A stretch of 64,000 nucleotides of DNA from a bacterium EF100-94H03 bin56. GTDB taxonomy: Bacteria > Pseudomonadota > Alphaproteobacteria > SP197. The notes under the pieces are model-generated. The model did no database searches. It had not been told where the DNA came from and worked only from the letters and a program-made list of their open reading frames with translations. The stretch covers positions 62,001 to 126,000 of the forward strand of contig MPMV01000004.1 in NCBI GenBank assembly GCA_002238685.1, given 5' to 3'. Made by a program: the position numbers and the translations under genes. How positions within the stretch are numbered: position 1 is the first letter of the stretch; each line of letters opens with the position of its first letter. Positions 8,950 through 17,711 of this stretch are shown piece after piece.

Positions 8950-9753
8950 ATGGATGCTCTGGAGTTCAACAAGATTGCCGCCGGCCTTCTGGTCGGCCTT
9001 CTGCTTGCGTTTGGCATCGGCAAGCTGGCCAACACGCTCTACGGCCCGGCCGCGGAGCATGCAACGCCCGAGCACGCCGATGACATGATGGCTGGAGCCG
9101 AAACGGTGGACGAGACACCGGCTGTCGAGGTTCCGGTCGTCGTGGTGCCGATTGCCACGCTGCTGGCCAGTGCCGATCTGGCCAACGGCGAGAAGCAGTT
9201 CCGCAAGTGCAAGAGTTGCCACAGCGTCGAGGCAGGCGGCCGGGATGGTCAGGGTCCCAATCTCTACGGCGTGGTCGGCGCACCGCAGGGAGGCAGGGAC
9301 ACCTTCAACTATTCGGATGTCATCGCGGACCTGGGCGGAACCTGGACGTTCGAGGAACTGAGCCTCTACATCACCGACCCCAAGGGCTACGCACCTGGAA
9401 ACAAGATGGTGTTCAAGGGCATCTCCGACGACGAGGACCGCGCCGACCTCATCGCCTGGCTCAACACCCAGAGCGATGCACCCCTCGCCCTGCCCGAAGC
9501 CTCAAGCGACGACACCTCGATGCTGCAGCCGGCGGATGCGGGCGATCAGCGTGTCGAAGCCGGAGTGAGAGATCCCGTTCTTGCCATGATCACCGGGGCC
9601 TTCACCGAGGACGGTGGGCGCGTCGGCCCCGATCTCTGGAACATGGTGGACCGCGCGACCGTGATCGCCTGGATGGGAACGCTTGCAGACGATCCCTCCC
9701 CCTTCGCCAGGATCGAGTGGTCAACCCGGGGAGAGGGTGTTCGTGACCGATGA
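8950..9753 (+). CDS. membrane-anchored cytochrome c (c552/CycM type) with a decayed second domain
   Basis: This protein should carry electrons between the bc1 complex and terminal oxidase at the periplasmic face. From ATG 8950 it has 267 residues: a short N-terminal tail, one membrane anchor (about residues 10-28), an acidic linker, and a cytochrome c domain with heme motif CKSCH at 87-91 and ligand Met153 in GNKMVF. The domain ends near residue 178. Residues 223-253 repeat the family pattern in part, 'GRVGPDLWNMVDR' fused directly to 'ATVIAWMGTLADDPSPF', but lack any CxxCH and the middle of a domain. This looks like a second cytochrome domain with its heme segment deleted. The 3' end overlaps folD by 11 bases. 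Confidence 0.9.
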   Translation: MDALEFNKIAAGLLVGLLLAFGIGKLANTLYGPAAEHATPEHADDMMAGAETVDETPAVEVPVVVVPIATLLASADLANGEKQFRKCKSCHSVEAGGRDGQGPNLYGVVGAPQGGRDTFNYSDVIADLGGTWTFEELSLYITDPKGYAPGNKMVFKGISDDEDRADLIAWLNTQSDAPLALPEASSDDTSMLQPADAGDQRVEAGVRDPVLAMITGAFTEDGGRVGPDLWNMVDRATVIAWMGTLADDPSPFARIEWSTRGEGVRDR

Positions 9754-10687
9754 ATTCCAGTGGAAACACAAGGAACTAGACGGCCGCAAGATCGCCGCCG
9801 GGATCCACGAGGAGACACGCAGGGCCGTCGATGAACTGACGGAACGAGGCTGGGCGCCACGCCTTGTCTCCGTGGTGATCGGCGATGCCGCCGCCGTGGC
9901 CATCTACGTGCGCAACCAGAAGCGTACAGCCGAACGGCTCGGCATCGCCTTCGACGAACGCCATTTCGCGGAAGACATCAGCGAAGCGGAAATGCTGGCA
10001 GCCGTACAGGCGATGAACGCCGACCCCCGGGTTACCGGCATCATCGTGCAGCGCCCGGTACCACCGCAGATCAACATCAAGAGGCTGCAGAGCGCCATCC
10101 ACCCGCTCAAGGACGTGGAGGGACTGCATCCGGCATCCGTCGGCAACATCGTCTACAATGAACTCGACCTCGGTCCCTGTACGGCGATGGCATCGGTCCA
10201 CATTCTCAAGACAACGGGTCTCAATCTCCCCGGACTCGAGGTGGTGGTCATCGGCCACTCCGACATCGTTGGCAAACCGATCGCCTTCCTGCTCATGGCC
10301 GAGGGCGCCACGGTCACCGTGTGCCATCACCGGACACGCAATCTCGCCGTGCACAGCCGCCAGGCAGACGCCGTGTTCGTGGCCGTCGGCAGGCCGGGCC
10401 TTGTGACCGGCAACATGATCAAGCCCGGAGCCTGCGTCGTCGATATCGGCATCAACCGCGTGACAGATGCAGATGGCTGTGCCCGTATCGTCGGCGACTG
10501 CGATCTCGAAAGTTGCCGCGAGGTGGCAGGCTGGATCACGCCGGTGCCAGGAGGAGTCGGTCCGGTGACGGTTGCCATGCTCATGCACAACACAATCGCC
10601 GGTGCCCGGCGTCAGAGGGACTTCTACAACAATGCCTTCGCTGCCGATGCGTGGACCACCGGCCCGGCGACAGGCCCGGGAGGATGA
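9743..10687 (+). CDS. folD: bifunctional methylenetetrahydrofolate dehydrogenase/cyclohydrolase
   Basis: FolD interconverts 5,10-methylene-, methenyl- and 10-formyl-tetrahydrofolate with NADP, feeding one-carbon units to purines and fMet. The chosen GTG at 9743 follows GAGAGGG and gives 314 residues; another GTG lies two codons upstream. Visible motifs are YVRNQKRTAERLGI with the catalytic Tyr-Lys, 'IIVQRPVP', 'PLKDVEGLHP' and the cofactor loop 'VVIGHSDIVGKPIA'. 'GWITPVPGGVGPVTVAML' is near the C-terminus. Usual sequences have PLP and DVDG where this one has RPVP and DVEG, which are minor changes. It overlaps the cytochrome gene and is followed after 24 bases by the lysA-like gene. Confidence 0.95.
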   Translation: MTDEFQWKHKELDGRKIAAGIHEETRRAVDELTERGWAPRLVSVVIGDAAAVAIYVRNQKRTAERLGIAFDERHFAEDISEAEMLAAVQAMNADPRVTGIIVQRPVPPQINIKRLQSAIHPLKDVEGLHPASVGNIVYNELDLGPCTAMASVHILKTTGLNLPGLEVVVIGHSDIVGKPIAFLLMAEGATVTVCHHRTRNLAVHSRQADAVFVAVGRPGLVTGNMIKPGACVVDIGINRVTDADGCARIVGDCDLESCREVAGWITPVPGGVGPVTVAMLMHNTIAGARRQRDFYNNAFAADAWTTGPATGPGG

Positions 10688-10711
10688 CGCATTCCGTGAA
10701 GGGGAGCACGC

Positions 10712-12160
10712 GTGACTGAAAAAACGACAGCCGAACTGCTGGCCCGGGTGCTGACCCCGAGTGATCACCTCTCGGTCTCGAGTGACGGTGTGCTGCACAT
10801 CGAGCAAGCCAGCGTCACCGACCTTCTCCGGCGTTTCGGGTCCCCGCTTTTCGTTCTCTCGGACGCCACGTTGCGCTCCAACTACCGGCGGATTCGCGCG
10901 GCATTCGAGGCTGCCTGGCCGGGTCCGGTCAATGTCATGTACGCCATCAAGTGCAATCCCAACTTCGCCGTTCGGGCGGTGCTGCACCAGGAGGGCGCCG
11001 GCGGCGACTGTTTCGGTACCGGCGAGCTCGAGGCGACGTTTGCCGGCGGCGCCGATCCGTCGCTCATCGCTCTCAACGGTTCCAGCAAGACCATCGCCGC
11101 CCTCGCCAGGGCCGTGGAACTCGGTGTCTGCATCAATCTCGACGAGGAGGAGGAGGTCGAACGCCTGGCCGGGGTGGCGCGGGCGGCCGGGCTCCGGACA
11201 CGGGTCAACATCAGGCTGAAGGTGATCCCGGAGTCCTTCGCCACATTCGAGAGTGATCTCGTGTCCTTCTCGGGCGATCTGAGGCCGGAGCTTTCCCGCT
11301 GGAAATGGGGTGTCACACCCCCTGTGGCCGCTCGCATGATCCGCCGGATCGCTGCCATCGATGAACTTGAACTCACCGGATACCATGCCCACCTTGGACG
11401 CATGACCGCTAATCTGCGTCACCGCGCCGACTTCGATGCCGAAGTCGGACGCCTGGCTGTTCTCCTTCACCAGGAGACGGGATTTGTGCCATCGGTGATC
11501 GACATCGGCGGCGGATGGGCTCGCAAGCGTGACCCCGAATCGAAGGATACGCGGCCCAACACCTACGATATCGAGGACTATGCCGAAGCGTCGGCCGGGG
11601 CACTCGCGGACGAACTCTCACGCGCCGGCCTGCCTATTCCCGCCCTGTGGCTGGAGCCGGGCCGCTACATCGCCGGCAATGCCGGTGTCCTGGTGTCGCG
11701 TGTGGGTTCCATCAAGCACGACAGCGGAATGACCTGGGTCAATGTCGATGCCAGCACCAACCTGATGCCGCTCATCGGTGCCGGCGAGGAAGGCACCCGC
11801 AACCTTGTCATCGCCGCCTCGTCTATGCACCGGCCGATGGAGTGGTGCGCCGATGTCGTCGGACCGATCTGCATTCCGTCTGTCCTCGGTGAGGACTGTT
11901 CCCTTCCTGCGTTGTCGCGAGACGATGCCGTCGCCATTCTTGATGCCGGCATGTACGCCGAGTCCGATTCCCACCAGCTGAACTGGGTGCCACGTCCGGC
12001 AACGGTGATGGTGCGGGGAAGCGAAGCAGCGGTGGTGCGCGAGCGCGAGACCCTCGACAGTCTCTTTGGCAACCAGCGCCTGCCCCACTGGTTGCGGAAC
12101 ACCAATGCGCCACCGTCGCCGTGGCGCAATCAGGCCATCAACAACGGTGCGTCGCCATGA
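10712..12160 (+). CDS. PLP-dependent decarboxylase of the diaminopimelate/ornithine (fold III) family
   Basis: The 482-residue protein starts at GTG 10712 after AAGGGGA. It has the fold-III barrel with the PLP lysine in 'YAIKCNPN' near residue 78, 'GYHAHLGRM' (phosphate-side histidine) near residue 227, 'DIGGGWA' near 265 and 'LEPGRYIAGNAG' near 312. The catalytic cysteine region reads GPICIPSVLG, where diaminopimelate decarboxylases usually have GPxCESxD. The residues that read the substrate's distal group are therefore changed, and lysA may be the wrong name. It could act on another basic amino acid or an amino-acid-like intermediate. The stop overlaps the copA start by four bases, so the two are co-translated. 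Confidence 0.8.
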   Translation: MTEKTTAELLARVLTPSDHLSVSSDGVLHIEQASVTDLLRRFGSPLFVLSDATLRSNYRRIRAAFEAAWPGPVNVMYAIKCNPNFAVRAVLHQEGAGGDCFGTGELEATFAGGADPSLIALNGSSKTIAALARAVELGVCINLDEEEEVERLAGVARAAGLRTRVNIRLKVIPESFATFESDLVSFSGDLRPELSRWKWGVTPPVAARMIRRIAAIDELELTGYHAHLGRMTANLRHRADFDAEVGRLAVLLHQETGFVPSVIDIGGGWARKRDPESKDTRPNTYDIEDYAEASAGALADELSRAGLPIPALWLEPGRYIAGNAGVLVSRVGSIKHDSGMTWVNVDASTNLMPLIGAGEEGTRNLVIAASSMHRPMEWCADVVGPICIPSVLGEDCSLPALSRDDAVAILDAGMYAESDSHQLNWVPRPATVMVRGSEAAVVRERETLDSLFGNQRLPHWLRNTNAPPSPWRNQAINNGASP

Positions 12161-14674
12161 CGACGTCAACGATTGCCGGAACCGGAACACACCGCTACCA
12201 GCTGCACATCGACGGCATGACCTGCAGCGCCTGTTCGACCCGTCTGGAACGGATGCTGTCGGCGGCGTCGGGTATCGCCACCGCCGCCGTCAACCTGGCC
12301 ACGGAGCGGGCCACCATCGATATCGATGACGGGACTTCCCTCGACTCGGTGGTCCAGGTGGTGCGACGGGCCGGATTTGATGCGAGGAAGGAAACACGGG
12401 CCTATCGCATCTCCGGAGCAGCCGACGAGGCCGCTGCCGGAATGATTCGGGAAGCCCTCGAAGGAACACCCGGTGTCGTGACCGCGACAGTCGACGGAGA
12501 CCGCGCGCAGATCGAGGTGGAGCGCTACACCCTGGCCGTGAGCGACGAGATTCTCGAAGAGCGCGCCAGGGAGGCCGGGTGCGTCCTTTCTTCCAGCGAC
12601 GCAGATCCGGTCGAGGACCGGCGCGACTTCCGGCAGTACCTGGCCATCAGCGCAGCCATCCTGCTTTCCGCACCGTTTGTCGTGCAGATGGCGGCACACC
12701 AGGTCCTGACAACCGGCTGGGCCATGCATGCTCTCGTCGAGGCCCTTCTCGCCACACCCCTGCAGTTCGTGATCGGCGCCCGGTTCTATCGCGGCGCCCT
12801 CAATGCCCTGCGTGGTGGCGGCGCGAACATGGAGGTGCTGGTGGTGACGGGAACCACGGCCGCCTACTTCTTCAGCTGGTACCAGTACGCGACGCTGGGC
12901 GATGCGGCGTCCGGCCAGCTCTACTTCGAGGCCTCGGCCATCATCATCACCCTGGTCCTCGTCGGCAAGCAGCTCGAATCAAGGGCGCGGCGCGGTGCGG
13001 CACAGGCCATCAGGGAACTTCTGGCACTCAGGCCGCGAACCGCCCTCGTCGAGGCAGAAGACGGCACGGTTCATGAAAAGCCCCTGCGGGAGGTCAGGGT
13101 GGGGGACAGTCTCGTCTGCCGCACCGGCATGCAGGTCCCTGCCGACGGCATCGTCACCGGTGGTGTGGCGGAGGTGGATGAATCGCTCGTGACCGGCGAA
13201 AGCATGCCCGTTTCCCGAGGCAAGGGCGATCCGGTGATCGCGGGATCCCTCAACATCGATGGCCTGTTGACCATCGAGGCCCGGGCCACCGGTGCCGATT
13301 CGACCCTGGCGCGGATGATTCGCCTGGTCGAGAACGCCCAGGCCGGCAAGCCGGCCGTTCAACGCCTGGCGGACAGGGTGTGCGGGATCTTCGTGCCCGT
13401 CGTGGTCGCCATTGCGGCCGTCGCTTTCCTGGGCTGGCTTGCTGCGGGTGCCGGTGTCGAAGTCGCCATCATCAATGCGGTATCGGTCCTCGTCATCGCC
13501 TGCCCGTGCGCTCTGGGACTGGCGACTCCGACCGCCATCATGACCGGATCCGGTGCGGCAACCAGGGCCGGCATTCTCATCAAGGATGTCGAGGCCCTCG
13601 AGCAGGCACACGGACTGACGCACATGGTGCTCGACAAGACCGGAACACTCACCTCCGGCACGCCGCGTCTGGGAACCGTCCGGCTGCTCGCCGAAGACCT
13701 CGATGAGAACACGGCCCTGGCGATCATGGCCTCCCTGCAGCAGGGAAGCGAGCACCCGCTCGCCGAAGCGTTTCGCGTGGCTGCCGAGGAACGCCGGCTG
13801 CCTCTGCAGGCGGTGCACGACTTTTCCAGCCGGGTTGCCCTGGGTGTCGAGGGCATCGTGGACGGCACCCTGTACCTTGCAGGGAATCGCCGCCTGTTCG
13901 ACACGCTCGCCTTCGCCGCACCCGATCCTGTTGACACGGGAGACGACGGCGGAGTGTGGCTCGGCGCCCGCCGGGAGGACGGGGACGTCTGGCTGGCCCG
14001 GGTTGTTGTCGCCGATGCCGAGCGGCCCCGGGGGGGGGGGGGCGGGTGGGGTGTGCGTCGGCGCCCGCCGGGAGGACGGTGACGTCTGGCTGGCCCGGTT
14101 TGTCGTCGACGATGCCGAGCGGCCCGGTGCGGGCGAGGCCGTCGACGCCCTCAAACGACTGGGGATCACGCCGTTTCTTGCATCGGGCGACACCACGGCT
14201 GCCACCCGGCGCATTGCCGCCGCCACCGGAATCGACGAATTCCGCAGCCGCGTGCGTCCGGAAGACAAGGTGGCCCTGATTGACGAACTCATGGAGGACG
14301 GCAGGAAGGTCGGCATGGTGGGCGATGGCATCAACGATGCTCCGGCCCTCGCCCGGGCCACTGTCGGCATGGCCATGGGGTCCGGCACGGACGTCGCCAT
14401 GGAGACGGCAGCCATCACGCTCATGCGTCCCGATCCCCGACTGGTGGCTGCCGCCATCGACATCTCGCGAAGGACCTGGCGCAAGATCAGGCAGAATCTC
14501 TTCTGGGCCTTCATCTACAATGTCATCGGCCTGCCCCTGGCGGCACTGGGACACTTGAGTCCGTCACTGGCCGCCCTCGCCATGGCGCTCTCGAGTGTGA
14601 GCGTCGTCGGCAATTCACTGATTCTGCGGGGCTGGCGCCCGAAACTGGAGGATATTCGCCATGACAATTCTTGA
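12157..14674 (+). CDS. copA: copper-exporting P1B-type ATPase, interrupted by a frameshift at a G13 run
   Basis: This inner-membrane ATPase pumps Cu(I) out of the cytosol. It has an N-terminal HMA domain with GMTCSAC (Cys 23 and 26), a second HMA-like domain without CxxC, membrane helices from about residue 160, and the ion-path motif CPCALGLATP at residue 449. The phosphorylation site DKTGTLT is at 493. 'GDGINDAPAL' and the last helices lie in another frame after 14042. The first frame ends at 14082, giving 642 residues. A 97-base tandem duplication (about 13948-14141), joined by thirteen G at 14030-14042, moves the frame by one base; with twelve G the frame would stay open and the protein would carry 32 extra residues. 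This may be a mutation, slippage or a sequencing artefact. Confidence 0.85.
13948..14141 (+). repeat. 97-bp imperfect tandem duplication with a G13 tract inside copA
   Basis: The block containing GGCGCCCGCCGGGAGGAC starts at about 13948 and recurs 97 bases later. Over the 67 bases best aligned I count four mismatches. The joint carries thirteen consecutive G at 14030-14042. Because 97 is not a multiple of three, the duplication breaks the reading frame. Both copies encode 'GARREDGDVWLAR' followed by 'DAERP', a segment that CopA proteins have only once. Confidence 0.85.
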
Positions 14675-14921
14675 ATTCGATGTCACCGGCATGGTCTGCC
14701 AGGGCTGTTCGAATGCCGTCAGGACGATGGTGCTGTCCCTGACCGGGGTCGAGTCCGCTGCGGTCGATCACGAGGCCGGCACGGCATCCATCACCGGCGA
14801 TGCCACCATGACGGCCGCCGCCGTCCATGGCGCCATCCGCGACGGTGGTTTCGGCGTCAGGGCCTGTGGCAATCCGCGCTGTACCTGCGACGACTGCCAC
14901 TGCGACCCTTGCGCCTGCTGA
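14661..14921 (+). CDS. CopZ-like heavy-metal-associated protein with a cysteine-rich tail
   Basis: The 86 residues begin with a full HMA ferredoxin-like domain of the copper chaperone type: GMVCQGCSNAV (Cys 13 and 16) and 'AVDHEAGTASITGD', ending near 'DGGFGV'. The last 18 residues hold seven cysteines and one histidine in a CxC / CxxC pattern (C69 to C86), which ordinary CopZ proteins lack. This tail resembles a small metallothionein and could hold extra Cu(I) or another soft metal. The ATG overlaps the end of copA by 14 bases, so the protein is made with the pump and probably delivers copper to it. Confidence 0.85.
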   Translation: MTILEFDVTGMVCQGCSNAVRTMVLSLTGVESAAVDHEAGTASITGDATMTAAAVHGAIRDGGFGVRACGNPRCTCDDCHCDPCAC

Positions 14922-15068
14922 CAGGATTTCCTTCAGGAACACCCCCGCAGGCCGCATTCGTAATGACATGCCAACGACGGTTGCCATCACCCCTGATGTA
15001 GGCCGGCTCTACTGCAGACGCGCCTGACCTGACACCCGATCTCGAGCACCACACCTGATGCGTGGCCG

Positions 15069-15992
15069 CTACGGATGGGCGCTGTCGGAGCAGTGATCGT
15101 GTTCGATCTCGACCGTCACGTGTTCGATGCCGAACCCATCGTGCAGCCGCTCCTTGATGCGACCGATCACTTCGTGCGGCGCTGCGGATTCCCGCACCCG
15201 TGCGTGAAGGGTCGCCATGGTGCGCGCCTGGGTGATCGACCAGAAGTGGACATGATGGATGTCGACGACATCGTCGATATGCCGGGCGAGATCATCCCTG
15301 ATGTCCTGGCGGGAGAGATGGTCCGGGGACCCCTCCAGCAGGATGTGCGCGGAATCCTTCATCACGGGCCAGGCGTTTCTCAGGATGATGGCGACAATGA
15401 CGAGGGAAAGGATCGGATCTGCCATCGTCCATCCCGTCGCCATGATGATCCCGGCCGCAGCGATGGCCGACAACGACCCGAGGAGATCGCCCATCACGTG
15501 GAGCCTGGCGCCACGCACGTTCAGATTGTCCCGGTTGGCCCTGGAAATGATGGCAAGGGCAAGAACGTTGACGACAAGGCCGATTGTGGCAATGACGAGC
15601 ATCATCTCGCCCAGGATCGCTCCGGGAGAAATGATCCGCTGGATCGCCTCCGAAACAATCCAGACACACAGGAAGACCATCAGCATCGTGTTGCCGAAGG
15701 CGACCAGGATCTGCATGCGATCGACACCATAGGTCATCCGCGCCGTCGGCCTGCGCCTCGACAGGCGAAAGGCGTACCAGGCAAGGGTCAGACTGGCGAA
15801 ATCCGAGAGCATGTGTCCGGCATCCGCCAGCAACGCCAGCGAACCCGACAGCAGGCCGCCGACAAATTCGGCGATCATGAAACTGCCGATCAGCAGCGCC
15901 ACCAGCCCCAGTATGCGGCCGTTCTTCTCGACATCCGCAATACCGTGGGAATGGCCGTGGGATTGACCGTGGCTGTGCGTCGCTCCGGTCAT
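15069..15992 (-). CDS. cation diffusion facilitator exporter (CzcD/ZitB type)
   Basis: This proton-coupled exporter of Zn(II), and possibly Co/Cd, has 307 residues and six predicted membrane helices. A histidine-rich start (HSHGQSHGHSHG, residues 6-17) is followed by helix 2 with 'SGSLALLADAGHMLSD' holding the HxxxD metal site. Helix 5 holds 'HVMGDLLGS', the second HxxxD site. The cytosolic C-terminal domain contains 'VVDIHHVHFWSI' and ends in a second His/Asp-rich stretch. The pattern matches zinc-type CDF proteins better than iron or manganese types. It converges with the copA-copZ operon across 147 bases and diverges from the ABC operon. Confidence 0.93.
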   Translation of the reverse strand: MTGATHSHGQSHGHSHGIADVEKNGRILGLVALLIGSFMIAEFVGGLLSGSLALLADAGHMLSDFASLTLAWYAFRLSRRRPTARMTYGVDRMQILVAFGNTMLMVFLCVWIVSEAIQRIISPGAILGEMMLVIATIGLVVNVLALAIISRANRDNLNVRGARLHVMGDLLGSLSAIAAAGIIMATGWTMADPILSLVIVAIILRNAWPVMKDSAHILLEGSPDHLSRQDIRDDLARHIDDVVDIHHVHFWSITQARTMATLHARVRESAAPHEVIGRIKERLHDGFGIEHVTVEIEHDHCSDSAHP

Positions 15993-16063
15993 GTCACCTC
16001 CGCTTCAACGTCCAGATGAGGGCATATCACCCGTCGGCAACCATGCCAACCGGAGATCCCATG

Positions 16064-16093
16064 TTGACAGGCAGTGCATTGTGGCGGCTGAAT
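16064..16093 (+). promoter_or_regulatory. possible promoter of the peptide-type ABC operon
   Basis: A perfect -35 hexamer TTGACA lies at 16064-16069, with CTGAAT at 16088-16093 after 18 bases as a weak -10 box. The solute-binding-protein gene starts about 57 bases further on. Confidence 0.35.
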
Positions 16094-16150
16094 GACCCCT
16101 TCAACTTTCGCGATGCAATCACCAAAAACTTGGAAGAGGGGCACGCACCA

Positions 16151-17680
16151 ATGATCATTCGACGTCCCGTTTCCGGCCGCGTTGCCATCCTGGGAGCCGC
16201 CGGACTCCTGTCTCTCGGACTGTTGCAGGGTCCCGGCCAGGCGGACGGGCACCTCCACCTTGTTGCCACGGACGCATTTCCGCCACAGGCAGGGTGGGCC
16301 ATGGAAACCGACGACGCCTACATCCTTGCCCGTGCCGGATGCGTCGAATCGCTCACGCGGCGCACTGCGGATGGTGCCCTGGAACCGGCACTCGCGGAGT
16401 CCTGGACGCGGCACTCGCCCACCGAGTGGGATTTCACGATCCGCCAGGGCGTGACGTTCAGTGACGGAACACCCTTCGACGCCACCGTCGCCGCCGAGGC
16501 CCTCAACCGCATGCTGTCAGCAACGGCACCGCCAAGAGCCTTCGCGCCGAAGCGCATCGCGTCGGTCTCCGCCGTCGATGACATGACAGTGAGAATCGAA
16601 TCCGTCAATCCAAGTGTTCTCACGCCAATGCGCGTGTCGTCCCCCAACACCGGATTCCTGGCGCCGGCGGCATTTGCCGGTGACGCCGTCGATCCCGTGG
16701 GTCACTGCATCGGTCCGTTCGACATCGTCGAACATGTTCCCCAGCAGGCCCTGATGCTCAAACGCCATGACGCCTACTGGGGCGGACCGGCACAGCTTGA
16801 AAGCGGCGAGATGCGGTTCATTCCGGAGGGTAGCGGACGGGCAACGCAACTGCGGACCGGCGAGGCGCACGTCTCGGCCCGACTGCCGGTCACCGAGGTT
16901 CTCGGACTGCAGTCGGAGGCGGATGTCGTGGTCCAGACCGTCGCCCAGGCGCGTACCAACAGTCTCTATCTCAACAACCAGAAGGCGCCGCTCGACAACA
17001 TGGCCGTGCGTCAGGCCATCCAGAGCGCCATCGATTCGGCCGCCATCGCCCAGGCGATCTACGAGGGCTCGGCCCAGGCGGCTGTCGGCCCCTTCGGGCC
17101 CAACGATCCCTGGGCTCCCGAAGACGCCATGGCGGTGTCCCAGGACGTGGAACGCGCCCGGGCGCTCATCGCCGAATCCGGTGTCGACGCGGAATCCCTC
17201 AACCTCGTTCTCTATGCCTATGTGGAGCGCGCCGAACTTCCAGATCTCGCCGCGGTCATCCAGGCGCAGCTTGGCGCCATCGGCATCAACGTGGAACTGA
17301 AGGTGGCGAACTACGGCGCCCTTGAACCGGACCTGTTGAGCGGCGAGTTCGACATGCTGGTGCTGTCGCGGGGGTATCTTTCCGATGTGGCCGATCCCAT
17401 CGGCTTTCTGACGGCGGACTACACCTGCGAAGGCGGCTACAACCTGTCACGCTTCTGCGATCCGGATATCGACGCCATGGTCGACCAGGCGAGCAGTGCG
17501 GAAAGCGAGGCGGAACGGTACGCGCTCTACAAGGATATCGCCCGCGAACTCCAGTCAAGAGCCGTCACCGTCTTCCTTGTCCATCAGCAGGGCAGCGACG
17601 GGCACCGCTCGAATGTTGCCAACTATGCCGTCCATCCCGACGGCCATTACCTCTTTACCAAAGATCTGGCGCTCAACTGA
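16151..17680 (+). CDS. ABC transporter solute-binding protein, family 5 (peptide/opine/nickel type)
   Basis: This is the periplasmic receptor of the transporter encoded downstream. The ATG at 16151 follows GAAGAGGGG and opens a classical Sec signal (two Arg, then a hydrophobic stretch, cleaved near residue 33), giving 509 residues. The open frame continues upstream but lacks such a signal. The family pattern is clear: 'LAESWTRHSPTEWDFTIRQG', 'VTFSDGTPFDA', 'NSLYLNNQKAPLDNMAVRQAI' and 'YLSDVADPIGFL'. Family 5 proteins bind di- or oligopeptides, opines, nickel chelates or glycosides, and sequence alone does not choose. The HAD and permease genes follow in the same direction. Confidence 0.92.
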   Translation: MIIRRPVSGRVAILGAAGLLSLGLLQGPGQADGHLHLVATDAFPPQAGWAMETDDAYILARAGCVESLTRRTADGALEPALAESWTRHSPTEWDFTIRQGVTFSDGTPFDATVAAEALNRMLSATAPPRAFAPKRIASVSAVDDMTVRIESVNPSVLTPMRVSSPNTGFLAPAAFAGDAVDPVGHCIGPFDIVEHVPQQALMLKRHDAYWGGPAQLESGEMRFIPEGSGRATQLRTGEAHVSARLPVTEVLGLQSEADVVVQTVAQARTNSLYLNNQKAPLDNMAVRQAIQSAIDSAAIAQAIYEGSAQAAVGPFGPNDPWAPEDAMAVSQDVERARALIAESGVDAESLNLVLYAYVERAELPDLAAVIQAQLGAIGINVELKVANYGALEPDLLSGEFDMLVLSRGYLSDVADPIGFLTADYTCEGGYNLSRFCDPDIDAMVDQASSAESEAERYALYKDIARELQSRAVTVFLVHQQGSDGHRSNVANYAVHPDGHYLFTKDLALN

Positions 17681-17711
17681 CCAGCACCAGAATCCCGAGG
17701 AGCAGACCGAC

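Noticed and set aside
9776-11470. 564-codon open frame on the minus strand across folD and the lysA-like gene
   Set aside because: It is antisense to two clear genes, has no recognised domain, and its open frame follows from the high GC codon bias.
12979-14514. 511-codon minus-strand frame inside copA
   Set aside because: Shadow of copA; it has low-complexity Ser/Pro/Arg composition and no domain.
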